64,000 bases of DNA from the NCBI RefSeq assembly GCF_014649695.1, contig NZ_BMTN01000003.1, positions 124,001 through 188,000 on the forward strand. The letters are read 5' to 3'. This document shows, piece after piece, positions 27,903-36,811 of the stretch (positions within the stretch are counted from its first letter, which is position 1; each line of letters begins with the position of its first letter). Under the pieces are notes generated by a model. It saw only the letters and a list, made by a program, of their open reading frames with translations, had not been told where the DNA came from and did not search any database. This DNA is from Streptomyces kurssanovii (GTDB lineage: Bacteria > Actinomycetota > Actinomycetes > Streptomycetales > Streptomycetaceae). Position numbers and translations under genes: made by a program.

Positions 27903-29239
27903 CTAGGCGGCCACCAGAACCAAAGTGCGGGCACGTTCGTACAGATCGCGCGCGTGCCCGTTGCGCAGGTGCGGTCGGATGGCGGACATCATGCTCCAGT
28001 AGCGGTCGTCGCAGCGGCCCGACTGCGCATGCTCGTAATCGTCGAGCATCCGGTGCCAGTCGCCACAGGCTTCCTCCAGCCGCCCCAGCCGCAGCTTCCG
28101 TTCCGCGAGCGTCGCGCCATGACGAACACGGGCGCGGCGATAGACCGGCTCCCGCAGTCGGTTGGACTCCTCGAAAGCGTCCACAGACCCCGCGATATCA
28201 CCGAGCTCATAGCGGACCTGCCCGATGTGGTAGCTGAGTGCGGCCGGGTCGTACGAGCCGAACGCCTTCGTACGTGACTCCGCCCGGTCCATCGCCGCCT
28301 CCGCCTCGTGGAGACGCCGCAGGGCGACGGTCCGGTCGCCGGTCTGGGCGGCCGCGTGGGCCTGCTGCCCGGCGAGGAACGCCAGCATGCGGGGACCGGC
28401 CTGAGGGGAGGCGGCGGCGGCGGTGTCGACGAGCTCGAGGGCCTTGGCCCCGTGCCCCAGTCGACCGCCTGCACGCTCATGCCGCGTAGCGTCGTGCAGT
28501 AGGTGAGATGGTCGTCAGCTCCGCCGGCCAGCTCCAGTGCCTTCCCGTAGTAGCGCTGGGCGAGCCCGTCGACTCGTTCGTCCATGGCCATGTAACCGGT
28601 CAGATAACAGTGGTCGGCGGCGGCCGACAGCATCGCCTTCCGTACGCGCTCCGGGCCGTCTGCCTTGAGATAGGGGGCGATGGTGTTGACGAGGAACGCC
28701 GCTCCCATGGGCCGCGCGTGGCGGCCTCCGAACATGTCGTCGATCTCGCTGATTCTCTCGGACATGGCGACGACGGCGTCGACTTCACCCTGTCCGATGC
28801 GCATCCGCGGATTGCGCCGGTGAGCTTCGAACCGGCCGACGAGGTCGGTGAATCCTGGGATCAGTGCTGCTACGGAGTAGAGACCGGCGCTGCCGAGTAC
28901 CGCTCTGCGGGATGGGTCCATGTCCACGCTCCCCAGTTCGACCAGTCCCGTCACCGTATCCGGGTCCGTCAACGGGAGATCGGCCACGGCTGTGAACCCC
29001 AGGTCCTTGGCCGACACCGGCCGCGACAGCCGCTGCGAGAACGCCTCCACGACGACCGGCTGCACTCGCTTGCGTGGTGTGGTCCCGGTCAGCCAGTGGC
29101 ATACGGCGAAGTCGTCGTACCGCAGCACCAATCCCAGCTCGGCGCCGACCTTGTTGACGGCGTGTGCCATCTCGCCGTTGGTCCAGCGCGCCTCGGCGAT
29201 CAGGGCGGCCAGGGCGCGGTTCGGTGTGCGGTTGCTCAT
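27903..29239 (-). pseudogene. NsdA-like TPR regulator, frameshifted
   Basis: On the minus strand a regulator of about 445 residues can be read in two frames. The N-terminal frame starts at 29239 with MSNRTPNRALAALIAEARW and a cryptic HTH-like region, then RRAVLGSAGLYSVAALIPGF, and reaches TLRGMSVQAVDWG near 28460. Continuing needs a shift into the frame from AKALELVDTAAAA to the end (RTLVLVAA) at 27903, which carries TPR-like helices (ALRRLHEAEAAMDRAESRTK, ALSYHIGQVRYELGDIAGSVD). One missing base around 28456-28460 in a C-rich run explains the break. Similar to Streptomyces regulators such as NsdA that affect development. Confidence 0.8.
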
Positions 29240-29340
29240 GAGGTGGCCTTCCCTGAAATTCAGGACTTTCAACACCCCGCCGCCTACGGACAATACCCAC
29301 CCGCTGTGCCGGTCGGTTGACTGAACGTTAGCGCGCCCGG

Positions 29341-30033
29341 ATGTCGGGCGGCACATCGCGAAACGACTCGGAGCGGCTGGTGGACCTGAACGCATGCCGG
29401 AGCGAAGTGCGTCGGAAGACATGCGAGTTGCCGTTCCTGGCCGAATCTCGGGAAATCGCCGCGCTGCGCCGCGTCATGGCGCTGAACCTTCGCCAGTGGG
29501 GCCTGCGGCACCTCACCGACGCGGCCTCAACCTGCGTTACGGAGCTGGTGACCAACGTGATCCGTCACGTCGGAGAATTGGCACCCACCACGCTCACGGT
29601 CTCGATGAACGGCACCTACCTGCGCCTGGAGGTCCAGGACCCGGACACCCGGGCCCTGCCCACGCTCCTCTCGGCGCAGCCCGAGGACGAGGCGGGCCGG
29701 GGCATGGCCCTGGTCGATGCCATGGCCGACCGCTGGGGTGTGGTCCTGCGTGCGGACAGCAAGGTCACCTGGTGCGAACTGGCCACCGGCCTCACGGCGC
29801 CCAACGGCCACGTCAACGACCCGGGTGTCACCCGCGCCGAGGCCTTGATCGGGCTCTATACCTCCGTCCGCCACCGCCCCGCGGAACCGGAGTGCAGCCG
29901 CTTGAGCGTAGCCACGGCACAGGAGTCGGCGATCGACGTCATCGCCGACCTCCTCCTCTGGCTCCGCGCCCATGGCTGTGATCCGGACGAGGCATTGGAC
30001 TGCGCGCAGGTGCGGGTTGAACAACCGTCATAG
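29341..30033 (+). CDS. ATP-binding protein, anti-sigma factor (HATPase, RsbW-like)
   Basis: This 230-residue protein is a short histidine-kinase-like ATPase of the RsbW/SpoIIAB type, abundant in Streptomyces. The N-box is ASTCVTELVTNVIRHV, the G1 segment LRLEVQDPDTRALP, then EDEAGRGMALVDAMADRWGV, then a C-terminal extension of about 70 residues. The GTG at 29380, well spaced after CGGAG, is an alternative start giving 217 residues. It is divergent from the frameshifted NsdA-like gene, a pairing common in Streptomyces. Its partner sigma factor is not visible nearby. Confidence 0.85.
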   Translation: MSGGTSRNDSERLVDLNACRSEVRRKTCELPFLAESREIAALRRVMALNLRQWGLRHLTDAASTCVTELVTNVIRHVGELAPTTLTVSMNGTYLRLEVQDPDTRALPTLLSAQPEDEAGRGMALVDAMADRWGVVLRADSKVTWCELATGLTAPNGHVNDPGVTRAEALIGLYTSVRHRPAEPECSRLSVATAQESAIDVIADLLLWLRAHGCDPDEALDCAQVRVEQPS

Positions 30034-30125
30034 GCGCGGAGGGGCCTCATCGGCCCGGTGATGCCTCTGTCATCAAGAGCGCTGATGAGGGCTCTCTGTA
30101 AGTGTCCATGACGTAGCGTCTCGTC

Positions 30126-31241
30126 ATGGACATGAGAGACCTGCTTCTAGAAGTGGCTGAACTGTACGACGCTGACGCCGGTACTCAGGGGCATGTTCCC
30201 GGTCAGCGGCTGCTGCGCGGTGTGCAGAAGCGTAAGGACCTGACCCTGCCCGACGGCTACATAGCCAAGGCTAGAGGTGGCCAAGGAACGGCAGCCGCAA
30301 CGCCCTGGATCGGTGTGTTCGACCCACGGATCACTGACGATCCCAAGCGGGGGTTGTACTTGGCCTACATTTTCAGCGCTGACCTCCAGACCGTGACGCT
30401 CACGTTGCAGCAAGGATCCACGCTTCTTGAGCGGGAATTGGGGAGGGGTGTTGCTCTACGGGAACACCTTGCCCGACGCGCGGCTGGAATTCGACAGCGC
30501 ATGCCAGCACACAGCTTGCAGGGCTGGCAGAATCAACCTAAATTTCAAGATCGCGGAATGAGGGCACAGGCGTACGAGAAGGGTAGCGTGGTCGCGCGTG
30601 CTTACGAAGTAGCAAACCTGCCCTTGGAGTCGGAGATTCAGCGCGATCTCCTTCAAGCGACTCGGTTGCTACAGGATGCGGCCGCAGCTGAAAGGGTATG
30701 GGCTGTTGGTGAAGGTGAAGGCCGCATTTCAGTGGATTATGAAGGCGCTGGCCACGCTGTGGAAGACCCGTTGGCGGGGTTCCACCCCAAGGATAGTGGG
30801 GACTACCTGGCTCATATCTCGGCCAGGCGGCAAGTGAAGAGCCGTGAGCATGAACGCCTGATCTCCCAGTTTGGCCCCTACGTTCTGTCGCGGGGGTACA
30901 AGCCGATAACCGATGTGCACCCGCGGGATCTCGTACTCCGAGAGCTAGTTCCTAGCGTGGCGGGTGAGGGTTTGCCTGAGTGGCTTGTAGAAGCGAAAGT
31001 CGTTCGCGGAGGAAATCCGACTACTGCAGTGCGTGAAGTAATGGGGCAACTGCATGAGTATAGCCACTTCCTCTATGGGGAGAGAGGTTTTGCTCGGCCC
31101 CATCTCATGGGTCTCTTCACTGAGGATATAGGCGTGTACTCGCGCTATCTCGAGTACCACGGAATCGCTTCGATTTGGCAGTCGGTCGATGGCTGGAGCG
31201 GATCAGCTCTGGCCACCGAGTGGAACATGGTGGTTGGCTGA
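30126..31241 (+). CDS. MrcB-N / PD-(D/E)XK nuclease, putative restriction protein
   Basis: This 371-residue protein has two domains. Residues 1-120 match the MrcB-like N-terminal (DUF3578) domain, with the block PWIGVFDPRIT, GLYLAYIF and VTLTLQQG. Residues 240-320 form a restriction-type nuclease core: H242-E243 start a helix, D268 in HPRDLVL, E289-x-K291 in WLVEAKVV and Q308 in VMGQLHEYSHF. No GTPase/AAA+ or SRA domain is present, so it would be a compact modification-dependent or phage-defence nuclease. Codons are markedly less C/G-ending than in all neighbours, consistent with horizontal transfer. No ribosome site; a TAGCGT box 7 nt before ATG suggests a leaderless transcript. Confidence 0.85.
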   Translation: MDMRDLLLEVAELYDADAGTQGHVPGQRLLRGVQKRKDLTLPDGYIAKARGGQGTAAATPWIGVFDPRITDDPKRGLYLAYIFSADLQTVTLTLQQGSTLLERELGRGVALREHLARRAAGIRQRMPAHSLQGWQNQPKFQDRGMRAQAYEKGSVVARAYEVANLPLESEIQRDLLQATRLLQDAAAAERVWAVGEGEGRISVDYEGAGHAVEDPLAGFHPKDSGDYLAHISARRQVKSREHERLISQFGPYVLSRGYKPITDVHPRDLVLRELVPSVAGEGLPEWLVEAKVVRGGNPTTAVREVMGQLHEYSHFLYGERGFARPHLMGLFTEDIGVYSRYLEYHGIASIWQSVDGWSGSALATEWNMVVG

Positions 31242-31761
31242 CGCGTCCCAAGCCGCCGTGCCGCGCTGTCCGGTGAAAGCAACGGTCTCTTGCCGGGGTA
31301 CCCGCAGTCCGGTGCTCGTGCCGGGCCAAGGTACGGCGATGGCTCTGGCCTCGAGCGGGAAGGATCACCGCCGGACGCCCCTGCCCTGCGCATCACAGCG
31401 CGACGGAGAACCTAGAGGCGATGGGCCGTCATATCGCGGGCCGCGTCGTCGGCCACGGCGACCTGGTCACCGTCGGCGCTGCCACGTCCGGTCGGGATCT
31501 CGACCTGTGGCCGGCGCCCCCGCGAACTGGCGCGTATGTCGGGATCGGCCTCGAGGAGGCTCGAGTACGAAGCGCGCGGCACGGCATGGACGGCGGGCCG
31601 GGCGCGCGGCTGAACGCCGGCAGCCCGCCCCCTCCGTATCCGGCCACATTCATCTGCAGGAACGAGTTCCTTCAACCGCGCAGCCGCGGGAGTTGTGCCC
31701 CGGGACATCTGGCGGCAATTGACTGTCCTCGCCGTACAGTTCCGACGATCGAAGGACGATC
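31242..31761. other. non-coding stretch after the nuclease gene
   Basis: About 520 bp hold only short frames without coding character. GC rises back to the window norm within about 100 bp of the nuclease stop, marking the edge of the atypical patch. I see no insertion sequence ends, attachment-site duplication or convincing gene remnant. The last 60 bp precede the signal-peptide gene at 31762 and carry its AAGGACG ribosome site. Confidence 0.6.
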
Positions 31762-33405
31762 ATGCAGCGAAAGTCCCTCTCCATCCTGGCAGCGGCTGCG
31801 GCGGTCATGGGCGCGGCCGTGGTCGTGCCCGGCGCGGAGGCCTCGCCGCCGCCGGTGTCCGGCTCCGCCGAGGCGGGCGCGGCGCCGGCGTCCCCCGCGG
31901 CGCCGACGCCGGTCTCCGGCGCCCGTTCCGCGACGCCGTCATTGCTTCTCGGCGCCGCGTCCGAGACCACCACCGTGAGACCGGGTGTGACGCTGACCTC
32001 GATGTCGCTCGGGAAGCGGGACGCCGACGACCAGTGGACCGTGCACGTGTATCTGCCGGCCACCGTCGACGGACCGCTCAAGACCGCTGGTACGGCGCTC
32101 GGTTCGAAGGCGATCGCCGATCGCGTCGCCGACGCGGTGCGGGACAAGGGCTTCGCCCCGCGCGTGGAGCGGGTCGTGATCCCCGCCTACGCCGACCGGC
32201 ACGCCGGGACGCTGGGATGGACCGTGCGGGTCGGACGGTACGCGGCCGAGGCGGACGCCGCGGCCGCGCTGAGCCGGGTCCGGGCGGCCGGGTTCGCGGG
32301 CGGCGCTCGTTACATCGCGCAGGACGGCAACGACATCGGCGCACCGCAGAAGGTGCACGTACTGCGCGTGGACTTCCGGACGTTCGACGGCACCGTGGGC
32401 ACCGACTTCGGGCCGGCGTTGAACGGTACGGAGAAGCTGACCGACATCATGGACGCGACCGGCGCGATAGCCGGTGTCAACGGCCAGTGGTTCTACAACA
32501 ACGCTCCCGGCGGTCTGTACGTCAAGGACGGCAAGCTGCTCGGCTCCGCGACCCAGGGCCGGGGCGGAGTGAAGATCACCCGTGGGGGCCGGTCGGTCGA
32601 CGTGGACGCCTTCACGGCGCATGTGACGCTGCGGGCCGGCGGCGAGACGGTCGAGATCGACGGCGTCAACCGGGTGCCCGGCGACGTCTGGAACTGCGGT
32701 GGTGTGGGCGGCGACCTGCCCACCGAGAGGCCGCAGCACGACCTGCGGTGCACCGACAGCAGCGAACTCGTCCGCTTCACCCCGGAGTTCGGCCGGACGC
32801 CGACCGGCGCCGGGGCCGAGGTGGTGCTCGACGCGACGGGCAGGGTGACCGCGCTGAACACGTCGCGCGGCGCGGCGGTGCCCGCGGGCGGATCGACCGT
32901 CCAGGCCATCGGGGACCACGCCGGCTGGCTGCTCGAGCACGCCACGGTCGGCACGAGGCTGACGGTCACCGAACGGGTGGAGGACAGCCGGGGCCGCAGG
33001 GTCTCGCTCACCCCGGACACGACCATTCTCCAGGTCGGCCCGACCCTGGTGCGGGACGGGAGGGTCTCGGTCAACGCCGCGGCGGACGGGTTGATCCGCG
33101 AGGGCACGGACCAGACCTTCACCTACAACTGGACCGTGCGCAGCAACCCGCGATCGATGATCGGCGTCGACGGGCAGGGCCGGATGATGCTCGTGGTCGT
33201 CGACGGCCGGCAGGCCGGATACAGCGAGGGCCTCGGCATCGCGAGGACCGCTGAACTCATGAAGGCCCTCGGCGCGCGCGAGGCGATGAACCTCGACGGC
33301 GGGGGGTCCAGCGTCATGGCGACCGCGGGCTCCGGAATCGTCAACCGGCCGTCGGACGCCGCGGGTCAGCGTTCGCTCGGCAACGTGCTGCTCGTCCGCC
33401 CCTGA
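31762..33405 (+). CDS. secreted phosphodiester glycosidase (NAGPA-type) with SPOR-like domain
   Basis: This 547-residue protein begins with a signal peptide (SLSILAAAAAVMGAAVVVPGAEA). A SPOR-like repeat lies around residues 115-175 (GWTVRVGRYAAEADAAAALSRVRAAGF), a fold that can bind denuded peptidoglycan. The NAGPA/exopolysaccharide phosphodiesterase domain follows: GVNGQWFYNN, RGGVKITRGGRS, SMIGVDGQGRMMLVVVDGRQ, AMNLDGGGSSVM and the end RSLGNVLLVRP. The NLDGGGSS segment is the family hallmark. Likely acts on cell-surface glycan phosphodiesters. Confidence 0.92.
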   Translation: MQRKSLSILAAAAAVMGAAVVVPGAEASPPPVSGSAEAGAAPASPAAPTPVSGARSATPSLLLGAASETTTVRPGVTLTSMSLGKRDADDQWTVHVYLPATVDGPLKTAGTALGSKAIADRVADAVRDKGFAPRVERVVIPAYADRHAGTLGWTVRVGRYAAEADAAAALSRVRAAGFAGGARYIAQDGNDIGAPQKVHVLRVDFRTFDGTVGTDFGPALNGTEKLTDIMDATGAIAGVNGQWFYNNAPGGLYVKDGKLLGSATQGRGGVKITRGGRSVDVDAFTAHVTLRAGGETVEIDGVNRVPGDVWNCGGVGGDLPTERPQHDLRCTDSSELVRFTPEFGRTPTGAGAEVVLDATGRVTALNTSRGAAVPAGGSTVQAIGDHAGWLLEHATVGTRLTVTERVEDSRGRRVSLTPDTTILQVGPTLVRDGRVSVNAAADGLIREGTDQTFTYNWTVRSNPRSMIGVDGQGRMMLVVVDGRQAGYSEGLGIARTAELMKALGAREAMNLDGGGSSVMATAGSGIVNRPSDAAGQRSLGNVLLVRP

Positions 33406-33499
33406 CGCACACTCCTGCTGCCCCGGACGTGCGCCCGGACCCGTGGCCGGGCGGGGTGGCCCCGTCCGGGCTCCGTCCGGCCCGGAACACGAGCGGGGC

Positions 33500-33530
33500 G
33501 TGCGCACCGACCTGTCCGGTCGGTGCGCAC
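33500..33530. terminator. hairpin between glycosidase and SEC-C genes
   Basis: Perfect 13-bp arms (33500-33512 and 33518-33530) with a 5-nt loop between two convergent genes. Confidence 0.8.
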
Positions 33531-33606
33531 GGCCCGCTCATCGCCGTCCGCACGCGTGAGCGCGACGCCGGAGAGGCGGCGCGCCAAGCGACCGGTGAAC
33601 CCCGCG

Positions 33607-34626
33607 CTACAGCTCCGCCACCCCGTGGCAGTCCCCGTACGTCCGCCCCGACCCGCACCAGCAGGCCGCGCCCTTCGGCGGCGGCCAGGCCACCGCGCGG
33701 CCGCGGGCGGCCAGCGTGGTCGCGTACTGGGGGAGGAGGTCCGCGTTCGCGGGGGAGGACTGTTCGGAGGCGGCGAAGGCCTCGTACGAGGGGACCGTCG
33801 CCGTCACGATGCCCAGGTTCTCGGTGCCCGTGGCCGACAGGTCGCGCAGGGAGGCCTCGATGTCCGTGAGGTGGGCCCGGTGGGTCGGGTACTCGGACTC
33901 GAGCTGCGGATAGGCCTCGAGGAGCTCGTCGAGCTCCGCCTCCGGCCAGTGGAGGACCGCGACCGGGAAGGGGCGGGACAGGGCCGAGCGGTAGGACCCC
34001 AGTTCGGAGCGGAGGCGGGCGATCTCGGCCTTCAGCTCGGCCGGGTTGTCGGAGCCGAGCGCCCACAGGCGCTTCGGGTCGTGGAGTTCGTCGAGGGAGA
34101 CGTCGGGGGTGTGGCCGGAGTGGACCCGGTCGGCCAGGGAGTCCCACTCGTCGTGGGGGCGGCCCAGCAGGCGGCGGACGCGGTGGCGGCCGGAGAGGAG
34201 GGACCGCGTCGCGTAAGGGACGTCATCGTCGCCCTCGGTGAGCAGGATCGACAGGGCCGTCGAGAAGCACTCGTGGGAGGCCTCGAGCTCGTCGTGGTTC
34301 TCCAGCGTCTCGGCGACGATCTCCCACGGCGCGGCCTCCGTCGGCGCGGCGGAGCGGATGCCGTTGATCAGGGCGCGGGCCTCGGCCTCGTGACCGTACT
34401 CCCAGAGGTTGGCGGCCTGGAGGGCCTTGACGAGCTGCGGGTGCTCGGGGTGTTCGGACGCCAGGAGGCGGTCGTAGAGGGTGGAGGCACGGCCGCGTTC
34501 GCCGGCGAGTTCCAGGTGGGCTGCGGCTTGGAGGAGCAGCGGTTCCGCGTCCTCGGGGTACTGCTCGGCGGTACGCAGCAGGCGCTCGGCTTCGGCAATG
34601 TGGTCAGCAGGCGTGTCGGGGCGCAT
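33607..34626 (-). CDS. helical-repeat protein with C-terminal SEC-C zinc motif
   Basis: This 339-residue protein is mostly TPR-like helices in its first 190 residues (ADHIAEAERLLRTAEQYPEDAEPLLLQAAAHLELAGERGRA, ASTLYDRLLASEHPEHPQLVKAL). It ends with a SEC-C zinc finger, CWCGSGRTYGDCHG, as in SecA tails and many stand-alone adaptor proteins that bind ribosomes or SecB-like partners. The ATG at 34626 is internal to a longer frame that runs into the divergent sortase gene. Function unknown. Confidence 0.85.
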   Translation of the reverse strand: MRPDTPADHIAEAERLLRTAEQYPEDAEPLLLQAAAHLELAGERGRASTLYDRLLASEHPEHPQLVKALQAANLWEYGHEAEARALINGIRSAAPTEAAPWEIVAETLENHDELEASHECFSTALSILLTEGDDDVPYATRSLLSGRHRVRRLLGRPHDEWDSLADRVHSGHTPDVSLDELHDPKRLWALGSDNPAELKAEIARLRSELGSYRSALSRPFPVAVLHWPEAELDELLEAYPQLESEYPTHRAHLTDIEASLRDLSATGTENLGIVTATVPSYEAFAASEQSSPANADLLPQYATTLAARGRAVAWPPPKGAACWCGSGRTYGDCHGVAEL

Positions 34627-34778
34627 GCAGCACACCGTACTGCTGTACGGGCCACGGCAGGGGGCCGACCCGATTCCGCCCCCGGGCCCGGTCGCCGGCG
34701 GACCCGGTGCCGGTCGCGTCCGGTGCGGAGGCGGCCGGAACGCTGGTGAGTTGGAGGGCTCGGCCCTACCCTGCGCCC

Positions 34779-35618
34779 GTGCGGAGGCGGTGGCAGCAGC
34801 GGCGGTGGGAGCGGCGACGGTCATGGCCGCGGCAACGGTCATGGCCCCGGGCTGCGCGCCGGACGGCGGTACGGGGACGGCGGCAGGGGCGTGTTCGGCT
34901 CGCCCGTCTGCTGTGGACCGCCGCGGAGGTGGCCGTCACCGTCGGCGTCGTCGTGCTGCTCCTCGTCGTCCACCAGCTGTGGTGGAGCAACCGGCAGGCC
35001 GGACAGGGCGCGCAGCGGCAGGTCCAGGCACTGGAACGGCGCTGGGAGCGCGAGGCTCCGGATCCCGTGCCGCTGCCGGTGCCCGCACCGGAAGAGACGG
35101 GACAAGAGCCCGGTACCGAGGACGGGACGCGCCCGGAGCCCGAACCCGAGCCGGTCCGCCCCCGCCGGGACCAGGCGTACGCCGTCCTGCGCATACCCGC
35201 CCTCGGCGTCGTCGCGCCCGTCGCCGAGGGCGTCGCCAAGCGGGGTGTCCTCGACAAGGGATACGTCGGGCACTACCCGCGGACCGCCCAGCCGGGCCGG
35301 GCGGGGAACTTCGCCGTCGCCGGGCACCGCAACACCCACGGCGAGCCCTTCCGCCGCATCGACCGGCTCCGCCCCGGCGACACCGTGGAGATCGAGACGG
35401 GCGAGGCGGTCTACGTGTACGCCGTCGACAAGGTGCTCACGAAGACCCTGCCCGGCGACACCGGGGTGATCGAGCCCGTTCCACGGAGCGCGGTGCGCCC
35501 CGCCGCCGGGTACGGCGCGGCGGGGTACTACCTGACGATGACGACGTGCACGCCCGAGTTCAGCTCGAAGTACCGGCTGGTCGTGTGGGGCCGGCTGGCC
35601 TCGATGCGGCCACGCTGA
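34779..35618 (+). CDS. class E sortase
   Basis: This protein of about 279 residues has a membrane anchor (LARLLWTAAEVAVTVGVVVLLLVVHQLWW). A Pro/Glu linker follows, then the sortase barrel: VLRIPALGVVAPVAEGV, FAVAGHRNTHGEPF (catalytic His), MTTCTPEFSSKYRLVVWG (catalytic Cys and Arg), all three catalytic residues intact. Class E sortases join LAxTG-type proteins to the wall; an LATTG protein lies at 42880. The start is unclear: GTG 34779 is preceded by a TACCCT box (leaderless candidate), while GTG 34707 gives 303 residues. The N-terminus has odd Arg/Trp repeats (RRRW, QRRWERR). Confidence 0.88.
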   Translation: MRRRWQQRRWERRRSWPRQRSWPRAARRTAVRGRRQGRVRLARLLWTAAEVAVTVGVVVLLLVVHQLWWSNRQAGQGAQRQVQALERRWEREAPDPVPLPVPAPEETGQEPGTEDGTRPEPEPEPVRPRRDQAYAVLRIPALGVVAPVAEGVAKRGVLDKGYVGHYPRTAQPGRAGNFAVAGHRNTHGEPFRRIDRLRPGDTVEIETGEAVYVYAVDKVLTKTLPGDTGVIEPVPRSAVRPAAGYGAAGYYLTMTTCTPEFSSKYRLVVWGRLASMRPR

Positions 35619-35719
35619 CCACCTCCACGCGGCCGCGCCGACCACCGGTCCAGGTGCGCAGCCACGGCCACGGCCACGGGTAGTGGCGTTCTGGCACCCA
35701 AGGGACGGGGCGGGGGCGG

Positions 35720-36811
35720 CTACGAGAGGCCGAGCTCCGCGCAGGCGGCCGCGAACTGAGGTTCGCAGATCTGCTCCACCGTGTAGAGGCCGTCGGCGAC
35801 GACGGTCTCCTTGATGTTCTCCTTGGTCAGCGCGATGACCGGGATGCGCACGGTGGGGACGGACTTCTCCGTCGGGGTGTCGATGTCGGTGTGCGCGGCG
35901 GCTCCGAGGGACATGTTCCTGGCCAGCAGGATGGCCATCTCCGCGGCGGCCGCAGCCTCCGGCGCGTACTGCTTGTAGACCGTCATGTACTGATCACCGG
36001 CGACGATGCGCTGCACCGCCGCGAGTTCCGCGTCCTGGCCGGTGACCGGCGGGAGGTCGGACAGGCCGGCCGCCTTGAGCGCGGAGATGATGCCGCCCGC
36101 CATGCCGTCGTTGGCGGAGTAGACGCCGACGATGGCGTCCTTGCCGAGGGTGGCGATCGCCGCGTCCATGTTGGCCTTGGCGTTCTCCGGCTTCCAGTCC
36201 TTGGTGTCGTACTCCAGGCCGACCTCCACCTTGCCGTCGAGCTCGGTGTGGGCGCCCTTCTTGAACATGGCGGCGTTCGGGTCTGTGAGGGCGCCGTTCA
36301 TCATCACGACCTTGCCCGACCCGGCGGAGTCGCCGAGGGCCTTCAGCAGGGCCTTGCCCTGGATGTGGCCGACCTGTTCGTTGTCGAAGGAGACGTAGCC
36401 GTCGATCGGTCCCTCGGCGAGGCGGTCGAAGGCGACGACGGGGATACCGGCCTCGTCGGCCTTCTCGATCGCGCCGGCGATGGCCTTGGCGTCCACCGCG
36501 TCGACGATCAGCACGTCGACCTGTTCCTCGATCATCGACTCGAGCTGCTGCGTCTGCAGATCGGCGTCGTGCTTGGCGTTGGCGTAGAGGACCTTGCCCT
36601 TGCTGTTGGTGAGCCGGGCTATGCGCTCCTCGATGACCGGTTTGTCGAACTGCTCGTAGCGAGCGGCTTGGTTCTCCGGAAGCAGCAGACCAACAACGAT
36701 GTCGTCGCTCAGCCTCACACCCGGCTCCTCGGTGGTCCCACAGCCGGAGAGCGGTACGACCATCGCGGCGGTGGCGGCTGCGACGGCGGCACGACGCAGA
36801 AGTGCGTTCAT
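35720..36811 (-). CDS. sugar-binding lipoprotein of an ABC importer (XylF/RbsB-like), orphan
   Basis: This 363-residue lipoprotein has signal MNALLRRAAVAAATAAMVVPLSGC with the lipid cysteine at about 24. The rest is a type I periplasmic binding protein like D-xylose binding XylF: VVGLLLPENQAARYEQFDKP, VDVLIVDAVDAKAIAGAIEKADEAGIPVVAFDRLAEG, SFDNEQVGHIQGKALLKAL, GVYSANDGMAGGIISALKA and VTGQDAELAAVQRIVAGDQYMTVYK. No permease or ATPase gene is near. A strong palindrome (36836-36854) precedes the ribosome site (GGGAGG). Probably a pentose- or hexose-binding component sharing another transporter. Confidence 0.9.
   Translation of the reverse strand: MNALLRRAAVAAATAAMVVPLSGCGTTEEPGVRLSDDIVVGLLLPENQAARYEQFDKPVIEERIARLTNSKGKVLYANAKHDADLQTQQLESMIEEQVDVLIVDAVDAKAIAGAIEKADEAGIPVVAFDRLAEGPIDGYVSFDNEQVGHIQGKALLKALGDSAGSGKVVMMNGALTDPNAAMFKKGAHTELDGKVEVGLEYDTKDWKPENAKANMDAAIATLGKDAIVGVYSANDGMAGGIISALKAAGLSDLPPVTGQDAELAAVQRIVAGDQYMTVYKQYAPEAAAAAEMAILLARNMSLGAAAHTDIDTPTEKSVPTVRIPVIALTKENIKETVVADGLYTVEQICEPQFAAACAELGLS

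Noticed and set aside
31412-31978. Short frames between the nuclease and glycosidase genes
   Set aside because: No start context, similarity or codon bias supporting a gene; second frame is a shadow of the signal-peptide gene.
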